A stretch of 64,000 nucleotides of DNA, taken from Chromobotia macracanthus (lineage: Eukaryota; Chordata; Actinopteri; Cypriniformes; Botiidae). A program made the position numbers and the translations under genes. The notes under the pieces were generated by a model. That model did not search any database and was not told the DNA's origin. It saw only the letters and a list, made by a program, of their open reading frames with translations. Below are positions 22,801 to 37,800 of the stretch, piece by piece (the stretch's first letter is position 1; every line of letters starts with the position of its first letter). The stretch covers positions 2,501-66,500 of the forward strand of contig JAZGTH010000122.1 of NCBI GenBank assembly GCA_036877525.1, in the 5' to 3' direction.

Positions 22801-25800
22801 CCCGAAATGTGAACTCTGCATTTAACCCATCACTGGTGAGGAGTGAACACACACACACACACACACACACACAGTTCCCTATTTCTGTGTCACATTGTCA
22901 CACTTCAATCTACATAGCCTTCCATCAGACTACAGAATGTGGTGACATTTTGCAGGTGCCTTTCAAAGGCTATGTGGAGTACAATGCTATATCATATGGA
23001 CTGGACCTGCCTATAAGTAGGCATGATTTCACGTGTTCGGACCCGGGTGTGCCTGAAGTGCATTCCCACATATCGTCAAGCCATGACACAGCATCTCATT
23101 CTCTATCTCAGGGATGTTACATTACATAGGTTCACTGCAAGGGAACTCAGGCTGATGCTATTGGAACATACCCAGCTGTGTCTGAAGAAACACTGTATAG
23201 ACACACTCACATTCATTGACTGAGAGGCACTGCATCACCAGCATCTTATAAGGATGTGTTCATGCCATTATTCTTTAGATTTCTTTTCAGCAGGCGGTTA
23301 CATCTGTCCATGGTCAGGAGATGTTTGTTTTTTAATTAGGATTTAATCACCTTCAACGACCTCTCTAAGTGGATCATTGCTTGGGATTTATTACAGTATG
23401 GTGTGTTAAGTGCTAAGGTAAAGTGTTAAGGTGTGTTTATCATGTTTGTGCTGTACTTGAGTGCATTGGCAGAATTTTAAACTTACAAGTTTAAACTTAC
23501 AGTTTACAAAAACAAGCTAGCTTTGAAAGCATAAGATCCCACCCTTGCTTCTGTGCACTCTCCAAAGCCACACCTCTTTCAACACATGAACACACTGATG
23601 ACAGAATTAGCAGGGTGCGTGAAGGTATGCAAATACATAGTTTGACAGGCATGTAGGACATCCTATCATTGCAACCTTACTTAGTAAATGGAGATCAGCC
23701 ACTCCTTTACACTACTTTTGCAGGTGCTGAAACATAGATTGTGTTCCTTCATTAAGGCTGTGGTATGTGACCTTGTCCGGTGGGGACAAGGGGTTAAGAC
23801 ACTCTTCTCCGCACAAAGTGCCACCAAAGGGTGGCAATCGTCACACCTGGGGGTTTTCTCATAGCATCAGCGATTTACATTTTCCTCTGGAAACATTACA
23901 ACAGACTTACAATAAATTCAAAGTCCACTGCACTGCCCACATCTTCCAGTGATGTCATAGCACTCTCTCCCTTCACCTCACCACTGAAGAACAGTTGATG
24001 GGGATGAGCCAGCCTACAACACATGACCAGGGAACACACTGACTGTCAGTGCAATGCTAGGAGAAAAACATTATTCTATAACATTTACAAGTTTAGTGGC
24101 TTGATTCAGGTTCACTGATGCTTTTTACAATAAACACAGACACATGTGAGATTAGGACAGAAGAGTGACATCAAAGGTTTTTGTGAAACTTGATTTGAAC
24201 ACACCCGCTAAGCACCAGAGGAAGTTCGATCACCACTTTTGCATACGCGATAACAGGGACCAAAGCTGGCTGCTCACTTATCCTGTGTGTGATTCAAAGA
24301 ATATCATGTGAGCTAGGCTAACATCAATATTTTCTTTTAGTTAGTTTGAAAACAAGGAAAATGTTACAGAAAATGTCAATTTGACCCCCAAATCAAAATG
24401 AAAACAAGAAATTATATTGTGCATGAGGCAGAACCATATTTTTAGAAGAAAAATTATTTTGATTGACATTTTTTGATAACTGAGCACATAACACACCAAA
24501 CCATTTTTTTGTAACATGGATGTAAACAAAAATGATAATATTATTTAAACTGTAATACACAGACAGTATAAACATCCTGTTAGTATAAAATCAACATGTT
24601 GTACCTCATGCTGATTTTTAATTTAAAACTTCAATGTGTCTGGACTGGATGATTTTTATGACTACATAACTATTACAAGAACTTGCGGGGAAACTGACGA
24701 ATTGACGAAAATATTTTCACAATGAGTAGACCTAAAGATAAATTTCATTGTCTTAATTTTTTTATTTGATTTTTAGGTGAAATTTGACATGCAGAGTTTT
24801 TGTGAAATTTGCCCAACAATTATTTTTAGTGAATTTGCATTATTTTGTTTTGGTCACAAATGACACATTTTGAATCTGGAGAAATGTAAAATAAAACTCA
24901 CGTAGACATCATCAGCTTGACAGACAGTGATGTGGTTTCAATTGTGATCGCTGATGTGCTCAGAATTAGATAAAATTTGACCTGATGTAAAGAAACAGAT
25001 CTTGGGTATTTCAGAACTCCAGATGAGAATTGTTTATGATGCATCATCATCAATCAATGTTTATTTATAGAGCACAATTTAACACAATCAGTGTTGACTG
25101 AAGTACTTTACAAAGTGTGAAAGATCACGAATAAACACAAGATAAAGTAAAAAAATAATCAAACAATTAAAGTAATCAACAGTATACACAAGAAAACCAG
25201 AAAAAACATACTTTAACAAGGAATGTTAAAAGCCAGGGAGAATGAATGTGTGTTAAGATGACAGTGTTACTGTACCATAGCATTTCTTTTGACAGGATTG
25301 CCCAGTTCACACAGTGCTTGAGAACCATTCTGATTGGCTTCACACAAAACCTGCAGAACAACAATACAGATGCCTATAAGAGAAATTACATAAAAATGGA
25401 TGATGTAACCAGGCGATGGGAGGCTGTGTTGATCACGGCCTGCGACTCTGTGTTCCTGACCTCTAAGACACTGGCAGACTTGTCTCCTCTCCTGCCACGA
25501 GAGCCACATCACTTTTATTTTTCTTATTACGTCAAGCCTTTTTTGGTCTGTTTTCATGCTAGCTGGAATGGCATATTCAGTTTATGCAGCAACTGTCAAC
25601 TGCCCAGCTAAAGTGTATGTTTAAGGCTATATTCATACATTACCCTCTTATAAAGGATGAAGGTACAATCTTTCTGATGGAATTATGTATATTGATTTTT
25701 TGAAATATTTTAAAATTGAGGCATCTGTAATGAATTTGGTCATGTTCAAGGTTTCAGAGTTAGCGGAGACATGAGATCTGGTTATAAATATGTTTTAGCA

Positions 25801-28800
25801 TTTACTAGCATTTAGCATTTACTATATGACCACATAACACATACTTGCTTAATAGCACTTTAAATATAACGGTTAAAATACAATCATATAGGCAATTATT
25901 TTTCCAGATGCAATGCTAAAACATTATAAAAATTTTCTTTGTATTTTTATAACTTTCCTGTTGTCTATGATCCTTATTGCTATACTATTTTTTCTTAGTC
26001 TATTTGTTTTCTGTAAACTGAACTGAATGCTGATGGTGTACCTGCTGGCCTATGAGTCCAGAGTATGACAGGGTGTTCGGCAGGGACACCAGGAGCTGGG
26101 CTGCATGGGCATCATCACCGTCTTCCTGTGGCTTCTCCAGGTTAGACGGCATGTTTGTGACTGTGACCTCGAGCAATATTAACCTCTGATCTGACAGAGA
26201 GAAGACTGGAACATCCCACTCATCTCTGAACAGATTAAGAAAAAGGTGCAAATAACTGTATTCTCTTTATTAATAAATGTATCTCTAATGTCTCTAATGT
26301 TTTAATAAAATGCTTTTGAAATGGATTATTGGTACCAGATAATAAAGAAAAAGCAGCCTATAGGAACTACGTATAGAAGAAGGAAGACTCTGTCATCTCA
26401 GGGTGAGACCTACATCATACTTCAATAAAGATAAAGATTGCACTTGCAACACTTGTAAGACTTTTCTTTGAAAGAAACATTGTTGGGTGCAGCTGTGGAC
26501 TTACCAAGATAGAGGAGTGACGGTATCTGAAATGGACTTACCGTGGTAGGGGAGTGAAGGCATTTGAAATGGGTGCTCTGGTGCCCAACTGATAAGCCAG
26601 TTGAAGGTTACTCTGGCAGATTTTATCCTCACCACAACCTTCTCTAATAAAATTCACCTAAGAGAAAGACACTTTACACTAAGGGGGTGAGTCTCTGGTT
26701 ACATTTCACTCCAGAATCAGAAATTAAAGCAAGTTAAAATTAAAGAAATTAATTTTAGACACATTTCATTGTCACTCTCACTTCTGTAAAGTGACAATGA
26801 AAAAATCACTTCTTTTACTTTCTTACTATTCTTAATGCAGATTTGTATTACTATAATACAGTGTCAATGAGAAAGGACAAAAATTAGAACAAAAATATCA
26901 TGGTGGCTTAAAAATATTATCATACTGTTGTCATGATCCTGGTCTGATCAACCCAGGGTTTTGTCTTTGTGATATGTCCGTGTGTTTTGGCTTTGTTTTA
27001 CCAGTTCGCCATGTGCTAATCTGTCATTATCTTGTCTTCCCCACCCTCCGTTTTTCTTGTTAGCTCCTACCCCTTGTTTTCTCATTCTCTCCACCTGTTC
27101 TCCCTCATTAACCTCCCTTTATATTCTCCTCATGTTTGTTGTCTGGTGTTGGATTGTTTTGCCTTGTTTGCTTTTGGTCCTGATGTGTAGTGTAGTGTAG
27201 TGTAGTGTAGTCTAGTCTTTATCATTTAGACTCCTAGCTTTTTTTGTTTTTGTGTGTTTTCTTTATCTCTTTCAGTTTTTGTTCTCCCTGTTCCTGTCGC
27301 CAGAATCACTCTCAGTGATCCCACTGCCATCACTCGCTAACTGGACCTGTATCTGCTTGTCATCTGCCAGCTCATCTGCCTAATCTCCAGTCTTATGCTG
27401 CCTGCTGAGTATGGAACATCTTCTCTGCCTGTTAGCTATCATGCTTTTTTTCTGATTTTGTTTTCTTAATGTTCATAAAATAAGAATTTAATTCTATTAC
27501 AAAAGAAAAAGAGATGAAGGGTTGAGGTGCTCAGTACCTCAAAGTAGAGTGTGTTTGAGGGTCTGGGGCTCAGAACAGGGCTCAGCTGATGATGATGTTT
27601 ATGTCCAGTGTGGTAGTGATGTCTGCTTCTCCGTATGGTGTGTGTGATAGCCAGAGAGACAGGTCGTAACTTATCATGAATATTTTCCTGCAAAATGAGA
27701 GCAGAAATGTGCAAAAACAACTGGCATAATATTAATACCGACAGTGACCTCCATCTCTAACCATCCTACCTGTACAGCGAAAGTAACATTTTCACACTCG
27801 GGATGTTTCTGTCCATCAAGCTTGACTTCCACTGAATGAGCATACTCTGGTTCTGATGAGCTGCGATCCAGGAAATGAACTCTGTGAGGCAGACCCAACT
27901 TCCGGCGCTCTATGTCGGCCTCAAAATGGACACCAAGTGCTGATGTGGGGAAGAAATACAGAAACATTCATACACGTATATCTGTATATCTAGAGTATAC
28001 AATAATGATATGTAGTATATCTTACTGATATGTGGTGAGTAGGACTCTGGATAAGCGGTGTATTTGTAGCAGGCCTTCACTGTCACACTAGATTAAGACA
28101 TTTGTTAAGACAATTGATACAAGAAAGCAATAGAAAGTCTTTAATAAATGCAAAAGAGTGACAAGCCCAAACAACAGGAAAATAGAACAGAACATCCACA
28201 CAAAGAGGGGTATAAATACAGAAAACAACAAGACATGTAATGGGACATGGTTGAGGCACTAGAAGTCCCATCAGCCCCAGTGCTATATAAAGAAGTAGCG
28301 AGGTTCGTTTGTTCTCTTGCTTTCTCACTAATGAATGGAGGTTGCAGCAGATTCAGAATTTTAAAGAATGGTAGGTAGTGAGATTGCTCTCTCGCTTCTA
28401 ATTTGCTTTTACTAATTGTAATTCGTGTATTTTGTGACAGATTTAGTACTTCAAAAGAGGGATAGAGGACAAGTGGTTAAATATTGGTGGAGTGTCATTG
28501 AGAGCTGTCAGTGAACATGATACACCGTTTGAGGTAGTAGTTTGCATGGTTACTGTTTACTTTAGATTTAATTTCTCTTCAAATTTTATTTTGTTGGATG
28601 TTGGAGCCGATATAAAAAAAGACGTCTTTTTTGTACTTTATGGACTGCAGTGCTGAGGTGTCTGGGATTGTGTGGTGTTTTTTATTTCTTTGTAGGTTTG
28701 CAGTGTGACTTGCTGTGAGTGTGCTTGCAGTGCAAACATTTTTGCCTATATGCCACTTTGTCTTCATGATATAGGTATGCCCTCCGTGGGTTGTTTTCAT

Positions 28801-31800
28801 TTGTTTGTTTGGTCATTTTCTTATGTTCCTTTGTTGGTGGGTATTTGCATTAAATTTCTGTAACATCCCTTTTTTTATGTGTTAATTGAAGCTGCACTAC
28901 CACCTTTCGCCGTTATCCACCTATTATGGGTCATATGGTCACACATAGGTTAAACGAATCAGGAGCAGCCGATCACAGATAGAGATAACAAGACTAGATA
29001 AAAACTACAACTGACATGACAACAATATACATATTTTAAGAATGCTGTTACAACATTTAACTTCATGCACAAACTGACATTCGTGTATTGTAATATTACC
29101 CCCCTCATATCAGATTTCATCATTTTAAAGCATTTGTTTAGCTTGACATGAGTACGACTTTACACGCTGAGCAATGTGTCGGATGTGTCAGTAATGACAG
29201 TCGAGGAGAACAATGTAGCGCTTTTTGAAAATGATCAATGCATATTTAAAATGATCTTATTAATTATTATTAAGTTCATGTAAGTATATTGGGTTTTTGT
29301 AGACATAACATTGTTCTTTTGTTATGTTGTATTCTTGCATTTCTTTATAATCGGCACAAATATGGTTCAAAAATACATTGTTAATGACATGAAACCGTTT
29401 ATCGATGCTCTTTAAAGACTAACATGTAATATAAAACAATGCAAACGAGGCATCTAAATGCAGACAAATACAAAAAGACAGATACACTGTACAAATTTGA
29501 ACTAACCAAACATTGTTCCACAGGCAGTTGTGTTGTGTAAGGTCAATATGCTGAGGCTCAATGGAAATATCTCTGATCACATGGACCACCGGACGTGACC
29601 TAACAAATAGACAATCAAAGCTCTGAGTAACCAAAATAAACATCAAGTCTACTTTTAAAAAGATAATATAAGGTTTGTTGAATATTTATTAAATTTAAAA
29701 TGATTGAATACTACACACTTGTGAATAGTAAAATCAGGTGTTTTGTTTTACCTGTAAAGCACAACCTGATCACTGAGGGAGCCAACAGCCAGATCCGGAT
29801 AAAAGTTTCCATCAACATCCAGACCTCCTGATATAGAGTAACCCAACCGTTTCACACCCACATTAAGCCCATCTAAAACCTTCATGTGAGAACAAACACT
29901 TAACTAATTAAAATCCACATTCTGAAATATCACAGCTGGTTAACTGGTAAATTGTTGTATATATATTCACCATGCATAAGTCAGGTCTGGAACTTTGTTA
30001 CCAAAAGCTATTTTGTAAGCCCAACAATACTACTACTGAACTGTGCCATAGATCTCTACAGAGCAGCTTTTTATTCTCTGCCGTGTTTTACTGAAAAAAG
30101 AAAAGAAGTGGTGTAATTCCCAACCGATTTAGTCCCTAACATACTGCCAGTCCAGATTTCAGATAAACAGATAAACACAGATAAACAATTTCTTTACTGT
30201 TGCCCTCAAACAAGGTGGGCAACAGTATTGCCCACCTATTGGCTTAAACCATTGCTAGGTGATTATTTGTACTTCGTAATTTGTTGAAAGGATTTTGTCA
30301 TCGTAAAGATGCTGAAACAAAAGAGTCTAGCACATTTCTATCACAGCAATGAAAAATATGATAATTATGATCATATTTCCTGACCAGACAGAGACTCTAA
30401 GTAAAGACACTTTACTTACTTGACATTTAACTTAGTTTGGAGTTTTTCAAATTGTTACTATTGCTTTTAGCGTAATGATCTAATTACAGTCCTGCACTGT
30501 TTTGCTAATTCCATTCTCTTTCACTGTGTAATGTTCAGGTATTTTATGGTATTATTGCAAATCCCTTATACCCCATCCCATAAAATTTTACCTCGTTTCT
30601 GTGCGCCATCTCCATATAGGATGGAACAGCATAGTCATAGTCATAGTCATGTTGCATAGTCTCAGAAGTACATACTGTTTTAAATACATTACCCTCTCAT
30701 AGACCACTGAGAGAGGTATGAGCCTTCACACGGACATGCATTAGACAGACAATTACATTTATTCAAATGATCCATATGTGTGGTAGTTTCAGTTTGGTCA
30801 ACTTTCGGTCAACCAAATCCAACTACAACTTAAATTTGCAATAATAAAATGTATTCTGTTTTTTGTGTTGTATGTTTGGCAATTTTTCTGTTTTCTGTGT
30901 TACTGTACAGTCATGTGAAAAAATTAGGACACCCTATGAAAGCCTGTGTATTTTTGTAACATTTTTGCAACATTTTGGATATATGGATATTTAATCTCAA
31001 TTTTAACAATACAGAGAGATTAAATTAATATATCTAAGCAATTAAAACTGCAAAGGGGATTTTCTGTAAAATGTAATTCCACAAAATGCAAATTCTAACT
31101 GAGGCAAAAGTTAGGACACCCTCACATGTATTCCCTCTTAAAATGGCTCAAATCACACACAGGTGTATCACACCAGGTGCACATAATAAGTAGATCGTTA
31201 CTCAGCATTTTGAATGAGGCTTGCTCTATCTAAACCTCAGACATTTAGTTTGGTGTGCTCCTGACTGCTGAAGTGAGAGTGAGCACTATGGTGAGAGCTA
31301 AAGAGCTGTCAGAGGCCTTCAGAAAAAAAATTATAGCATCCTATGAGTCAGGTAAGGGATTTAAAAAGATCTCAAAGATTTTGATCAGCCATTCCACTGT
31401 CCAGAAGATCATCTACAAGTGGAGGGCTTTCAAAACAACTGCCAACATGCCCAGGTCTGGTTGCCCCAGCAAGTTCACCCCAAGAGCAGACTGCAAGATG
31501 CTAAAAGAGGTCTCCTAAAACCCAATGTCGGGCCTACAGCAGGCTCTGGCTACTGTTGATGTAAAAGTGCATGCCTCTACAATCAGAAAGAGACTGCACA
31601 AGTTCAACTTGCATAGGAGGTGTGCAAGGAGGAAACCTTTGCTCTCTGAGAGAAACATCAAGGCCAGCCTGACATTTGCCAGAGAGAATGTTAACAAAGA
31701 CTCAGGACTTCTGGAATAATGTTCTTTGGACAGAAAGTCCAAAATTGAATTATTTGGACACCAGAGCAGAGGACATGTTTGAAAATCAAAGAAGTGAAGC

Positions 31801-34800
31801 ATGGAGGAGGAAGTGTCATGGTTTGGGGCTGCTTTGCTGCAGCAGGACCTGGTCAGTTTACCATCATATAATCCACCATGAATTCTACTGTGTAATCAGA
31901 AGGTGCTTGAAGAACATGTGAGACCATTAGTTAGAAAATTAAAGCTGAAGCGGAACTGGACCATGCAACATGACAATGACCCAAAACATACTAGTAAATC
32001 AACCAAAAACTGGCTGAAAAGGCAGAAATGGAGAGTCCTGGAATGGCCGAGTCAAAATCCAGATCTGAATCCCATTGAGATGCTGTGGGGTGACTTGAAA
32101 AGGTCTGTATATGCAAGAAACCCTTCAACCATTTCACAGCTGAAAAAATTCTGCATTGAGGAGTGGGGTAAAATTTCCTCAGACCGATGTCAGAGACTGG
32201 TAGATGGCTACAAGAAGCATCTCACTGCAGTTATTTCAGCCAAAGGAGGTAACACTAGCACTAGCTATAGGGACTAGGGTGTCCTGTCTTTTTCCTCAGT
32301 TAAAATAGGCATTTTTTAGAATGTAATTCTACAAAGGCATTTACAGAAGATCTTTAAAACTTAAAAAGAAAAGTCTTTTCAAGTTTTAATTGTTTAGTTA
32401 TTACTTAATTTAACAAAATACACATGCTTTCACAGGATATCCTATTTTTTTTATATTACTGTATGTAAAGCTGCTTTGAAGCAATGCAACACTGTAAAAA
32501 GTGTTATACAAATAAAACTGTTTTTGAAATTTAGAAAATGTCAGTTTACTAATTCATGCTAATCTAATCCAAAATTACACTTTCTTACTCGGCAGCAAAT
32601 GATTTCTCTTTTGAAAAAAGAACCAAAAGGTTAAGACAGCTGAAGCTTTCTATTTCCAGGTCAAGTTCATCTCTCCATCAATTCAGCAAAGACTAGGGAA
32701 AGTTATGAAGATTAGGGAAGGTTACAATATGTTGGTGCACCTTGTCACCACGCATGCAACAGTTTGCCAACACTAGACCTTATAATGCAGTTCAAGTGCT
32801 GTGGCGTTTAGTATAGGGACACAAAGTGTCACAACATCAACACAATGTTGAGTGAGTAACAGGGACCAGGGAACATCTTGGTTATGACTGCAACCTCTGT
32901 TTCCTGATGGAAGAAACGAGACGTTGTGTCTCTTCTGCCACAGCACTGTACTGACTGTGCTAGGATGAGTGAAGCAAGCCACTTCCTTTTACATCCATGT
33001 GTTTGGGGAATTGGCATGCAAATTCCACTCTTCAATTCTTATTGGCACGTAACTCTTATCGCAGCTATCAGAGGTGTTTGGGGCTCCCAAGTGCAACCCC
33101 AAGTGTCACTACATTGGCACAAAGTGGAGTAAGTGACATAGAAGGAAATATACAAATTCAAGAATAAGAGCCAGGGCATGTATAAATACCACAGTGTACT
33201 AGAAATGGTAGCCTGGCACTTATTCAGCAATATCTAGCAGGTTGTATTTGTTAAAGTGGCTTAAGTGGGAAAGAGTTTGCCTGAGAGGGTTTGGTATCGA
33301 TGCCGGACGGAGAGCCGCGGTAAATAAAAACTTTCCCATCTCCATCAAATGGGGCTCCAATGGCAATATCTGTAAAAACAAACATTTAGTGCAGCAGTTT
33401 AATAAAACAGTTCAAAGACTTGTAGAGGAAAAGAAGTAACCACAAAATTAATTTACATCATCTCAGTGCTTGCAATCACCTATTAATATTTACATGGTAG
33501 ATAATAAAATAGTAGATTGTTCAATTGCTAACGTGATTTTGTCCTTACCTTCATAACCATCCTGGTCCAGATCTCCAGTACTGCTGATGGTCATTCCAAA
33601 CATAGAGTCATAAGTTCCATTGAGTCTGATTGGTCGTGCCTTTTCCCAGTGACTAGCTGGATTCAGGAACACATACACTGCCCCTCCGATCTCAGCTTTA
33701 CGATCAAAGAAATTTGGAGCTCCCACTACAAGGTCTGTCCAGCTATAAGGTGAAATTATCCTGTCAGATATTGGCAACATCAGATTCATTGTTTTACACA
33801 GCAGTATGTAAAGGGTCTTACCCATCACTGTTCAGATCAGCAGTTGCCACAGAAAAACCAAAAGAGGAGGCCAGTTCCTCACCCCACAGGATGTGATCGG
33901 GCATCAGTCTGTAGACATTGTCTTTTCTGAGCAGAACCACAGCTCCTGTGTGATTGGCTCGTGGAGCTCCGGCAACAAACGTCAGCTCAGACTTACTCAT
34001 CAGACCTTTGGCTGAATCCACAGAGAAACCTGTTAAGAGATAAAATGAAAGATTTCTAACAATTTAAGTTATTATATGATCTCACTTATTAGTGTGTGAC
34101 GTTAGTGTATGAGTGGACTGTTGATGTGATAAAACAAACTGTTGTGGTTTGTGAAAGGTCCTTAAGATTGTGTTGAGGAAGTCAATGGGAGTTAACTTAA
34201 CATGAACCATTAAGATCACCAGCCTAGCCATTCAGTGAACAAGAGAAATAAAATAATGCTGTGTCTATAATGTGTGTATATTATTAAGCAGGGCTGAATT
34301 TATTAAAGTAACCAGGCATATCACTGCATTTTAATCCTAGCTCAGTTTATTAAAGGCTTTTCCTTAATCACGAGTGCCCTGCAATCTAACATTTATCATA
34401 TTTTATTCAATTCCTGCATAAATTATAATTACTAGTATGAAAAGTTTGCATATTAAAGAAACACACTGTAAATTATAAGTCTTAATTAATTAGTAATTTT
34501 CTTTTTTTACAAACCCAAGTAGCTGTTCTGAGCTACATCTTCAAAGGAGCTTTTGGATGGTTCCATAGTTTTGTAGACAAGAGCGTCTTCAACAGGACTT
34601 GCCATAAACAACAGCCCTGAACGCAGAGACAAAAAGAAGATCAGCAAAGAAATTTCTTCCAGAGTAAAGACAAATGAAGTCTTTGGGTCCCTGGTGCAGG
34701 CACTAGTAGCTGGTACTTTGATTTGACAAACAGATTCTAACACTGACTTCATTGATATTACATCATCATTTGGAATATTCCAGTACTCAATGGATTTTTG

Positions 34801-37800
34801 GAACATCAACAAATGGGATTCAAAACCTGTATTTTATTTTGTAGATTCTTTTCCTTTTTGTTTTAATTTGCTTTGTTAATGTGGATTCGTTTATTATCTA
34901 AATTATGTTCTAAAATGTATTATTTTTATTTTATTATACACAAAATGGCTCTTATTAAGTACATTCATACCTTTCCAGTTGTAGGTACCAGGAGCTCCAA
35001 ACAGGATATAGTTGTTGTCGGGTGTAAAACTTGCAGAAAGTCCCTGCTGGCAAAATCCAAACTGCTCATGTCCTTGTGGACGACCCTCACAGAACTTCCA
35101 CTCCCCTCCATCCAGATCATCTTTCTCAGTAAGGTCCTCACTCAGCACGTAACAGCGTCCGATGGGGTCTCGTGTCTCAAATGTCTGGTTGACGTGTTGT
35201 CTGAGCTCATAGAGGTGAGCACACGTCTGGATGATGACATCAGAACAGAAGGTCATGTTCATAGTCAGTCAGGAGACATTTAGTACATTTGCCACTAGGT
35301 GTCAGAAGATCCAATCCAATGTGTCAATATGCTTTGGATAATAAGATCAGTCCAATAAGATCAGAGGAGAGCATCCAATAAGACCAGAGAAAAAACTGTC
35401 AGAGAACAGAGAACTGGACAGCCAAGCAGCTTAAACAAAAAGATTGAAAAGTACCATATTTTCTTGATATACTGGGTGATCAGTTTTGCAGACAGTCAAT
35501 TGTTCCAAAAAATGTTTGTGTCTTGCTAATAGGTATAATTAATTTATTAATTACATGTTAACATTTTTAAGTTTTTAGCCATGATTGATATTATTAATGA
35601 TATTTAAGGATTTAGGTCTTCACACAGAGAGTATTTAGATATAGAGCTGAAAAAAAAACTGAACTTGTGGAGTCATTGGGATTAGAGTTTAGGTTGTGCT
35701 GATATTATATGACGTGAACTGTGAAATATCTACAAAACTGTTATAACCTGTTATAACATACAGCCTCAAGTGCCATAATGTTTTCATTAAAAAATGGCAA
35801 AACTTGCTGAGTTTGCTGAGTAATGTAGCTCATTAGCTTATAGTAACTCTTAGTTTCTGAATTGTCATGGATGTGCACATACCATGAGATGTCTTGTGTT
35901 ACTGTTCTTTAAAGATAAAATTATTGCATTGCACTGATATCATATTATTTCACAAACATTTGTCATCCAGCTTGTGGTAATAGAGTCAAGTGTCTGATTA
36001 ACTGAAATCACGAGGGATCGATTGACTTGTACAGAGTGGAGCTTGAGTTGGTGTTTCAGTGGATCACAGACTCGCAAGCTCTTCTGCTGCTAATGTGCTA
36101 ATTTGATGTGCTCTGATCTGTGACTGCAGATATCACAGTTCACCACACATCAGTTTTATATCCTTTGGTTTTCAAACTATATGTCAAGATCACAGGAAAC
36201 AAACCCAGTTGCAGACAGCATTTAAACAGAAAAAAACACTTTATTTATAAATGAACAAAACAACAACCCATGAGGGAAGACCCGACGGACAGACCAGGCA
36301 GGCTGACCAGACAGGGCAGACAGACCAACAGACAGGGCAGACGAGACAGACAGGCACAACCAGGCAGGCAGATGGACAGGCCAGACAGGCTGGCGGACAG
36401 ACCAGACGGATAGTCTGGCAGACAGACAGACTGGAGGACAATACAGGACAGGAGCAAAACATGACACAAGACGGGGAGAACACCAAGCAAAAAGGGCATC
36501 ATGACAGAAATCAGAAACACAGGATTAACAAATGAAGGGAGCACAGGACAAGGACCAAGGACAGATGGCCCAGTGGAGCCCATGCCGGGGAATCCCCGGG
36601 GCCCCAGGAGCCAGGAATCAGGTCTCGGTGGAACGGTCCAGGTCGGCAGAGGTGTGGTAAGAGTAGCTGGCCACGGATGGGGAGGACCAGTGGGACCGCC
36701 GGGACACAGAAAGGAGGAGAGGATGCCGCCGCTGCCGGGACACAGATCGCTTCAGGAACAGACACAGAGACTGATTCTCCCGAAGGCTCGGGAACATACA
36801 TCTCCGGGGTTTCAGACACAGGCACGGGCATGGACATCTCCAGGGGCATGGGCGCAGACATCTCTGGAGGCATGGGCACGGGCGCAAACTTCTCCAGAGG
36901 CATGGGCATAGGTCCTGGGGGAAGAGCAGACCTCCCCTTTTGCTGCTTCTTCCTGGAAGAAGCAGACATAGAAGGCTCGAGCGCCAGAACAGACACGAGG
37001 CTCGAGCGCAGGAACAGACACGAGGCTCGAGCGCAGGAACAGACAAGAGGCTCGAGCGCAGGAACAGACACGAGGCTCGAGCGCAGGAACAGACACGAGG
37101 CTCGAGCGCAGGAACAGACACAAGAGGCTCGAGCGCAGGAACAGACACGAGGCTCGAGCGCAGGAACAGACACAAGAGGCTCGAGCGCAGGAACAGACAC
37201 AGGAGGCGTGGCAGTCTTCCTCTTCCCCTTCCATCTGCGGAGACGGGAGACAATCAACGAACAGTGCCAGATCCGGAGGGGCAGCTGTATGAGCAGCTGG
37301 GTCCAGGACAGGCTCCACTAGCGACTCAGTGGAGTCCTGTGAGGTCCTCCTCCTCCTGGACATGGGGCCCAGAGAGATGGGGGCCCCGAAGGAGATACAG
37401 CCCAAGGACAGACCCTCTGCAGCCAGACCCCAACCGAACCGAGAGGGGACAGGAAGAGACCTGCGGGAGAAGCTTCCTGCTCCTTCTTCCGACAGCACAA
37501 CTCCCGCACCAGGTCCCAGAATGGTAAATTGACCAGTCTATGTCGCTTCTCGAATGGTGAAGGGTGGTTGAGGCTGGCCATAAGATAGGTGCTGAGAAGG
37601 GGCATGCCCACCCCGACACCCCTCAACTGCATATTGCATGGTCTGCCCTTCCTGGGGAGGAAAAGGACCCGCGTAGCTGCGCATGTCGGCTTCTGTGGAT
37701 CGCCACCACTCCTCTGGGATCACCATCGTTGTGTCTGTAGAAAAAAGAAGAAGAGGGAAAAGAAAAAAAGGTGCTGTCGCAGACAGCGTTTAAACAGAAA

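Noticed and set aside
25269..25271. Alternative donor ca|gtaaca for exon 16
   Set aside because: It leaves phase 2 and runs into a stop in exon 17. ATG|gtacag restores KRNAM-VKFYLI.
34873..35283. 136-codon plus-strand ORF
   Set aside because: Antisense of itga7 exon 4.
36511..37527. Several overlapping ORFs of 190-248 codons on both strands
   Set aside because: They are by-products of the 25-bp minisatellite, which has no stop in any frame. The composition is monotonous and no domain is visible.
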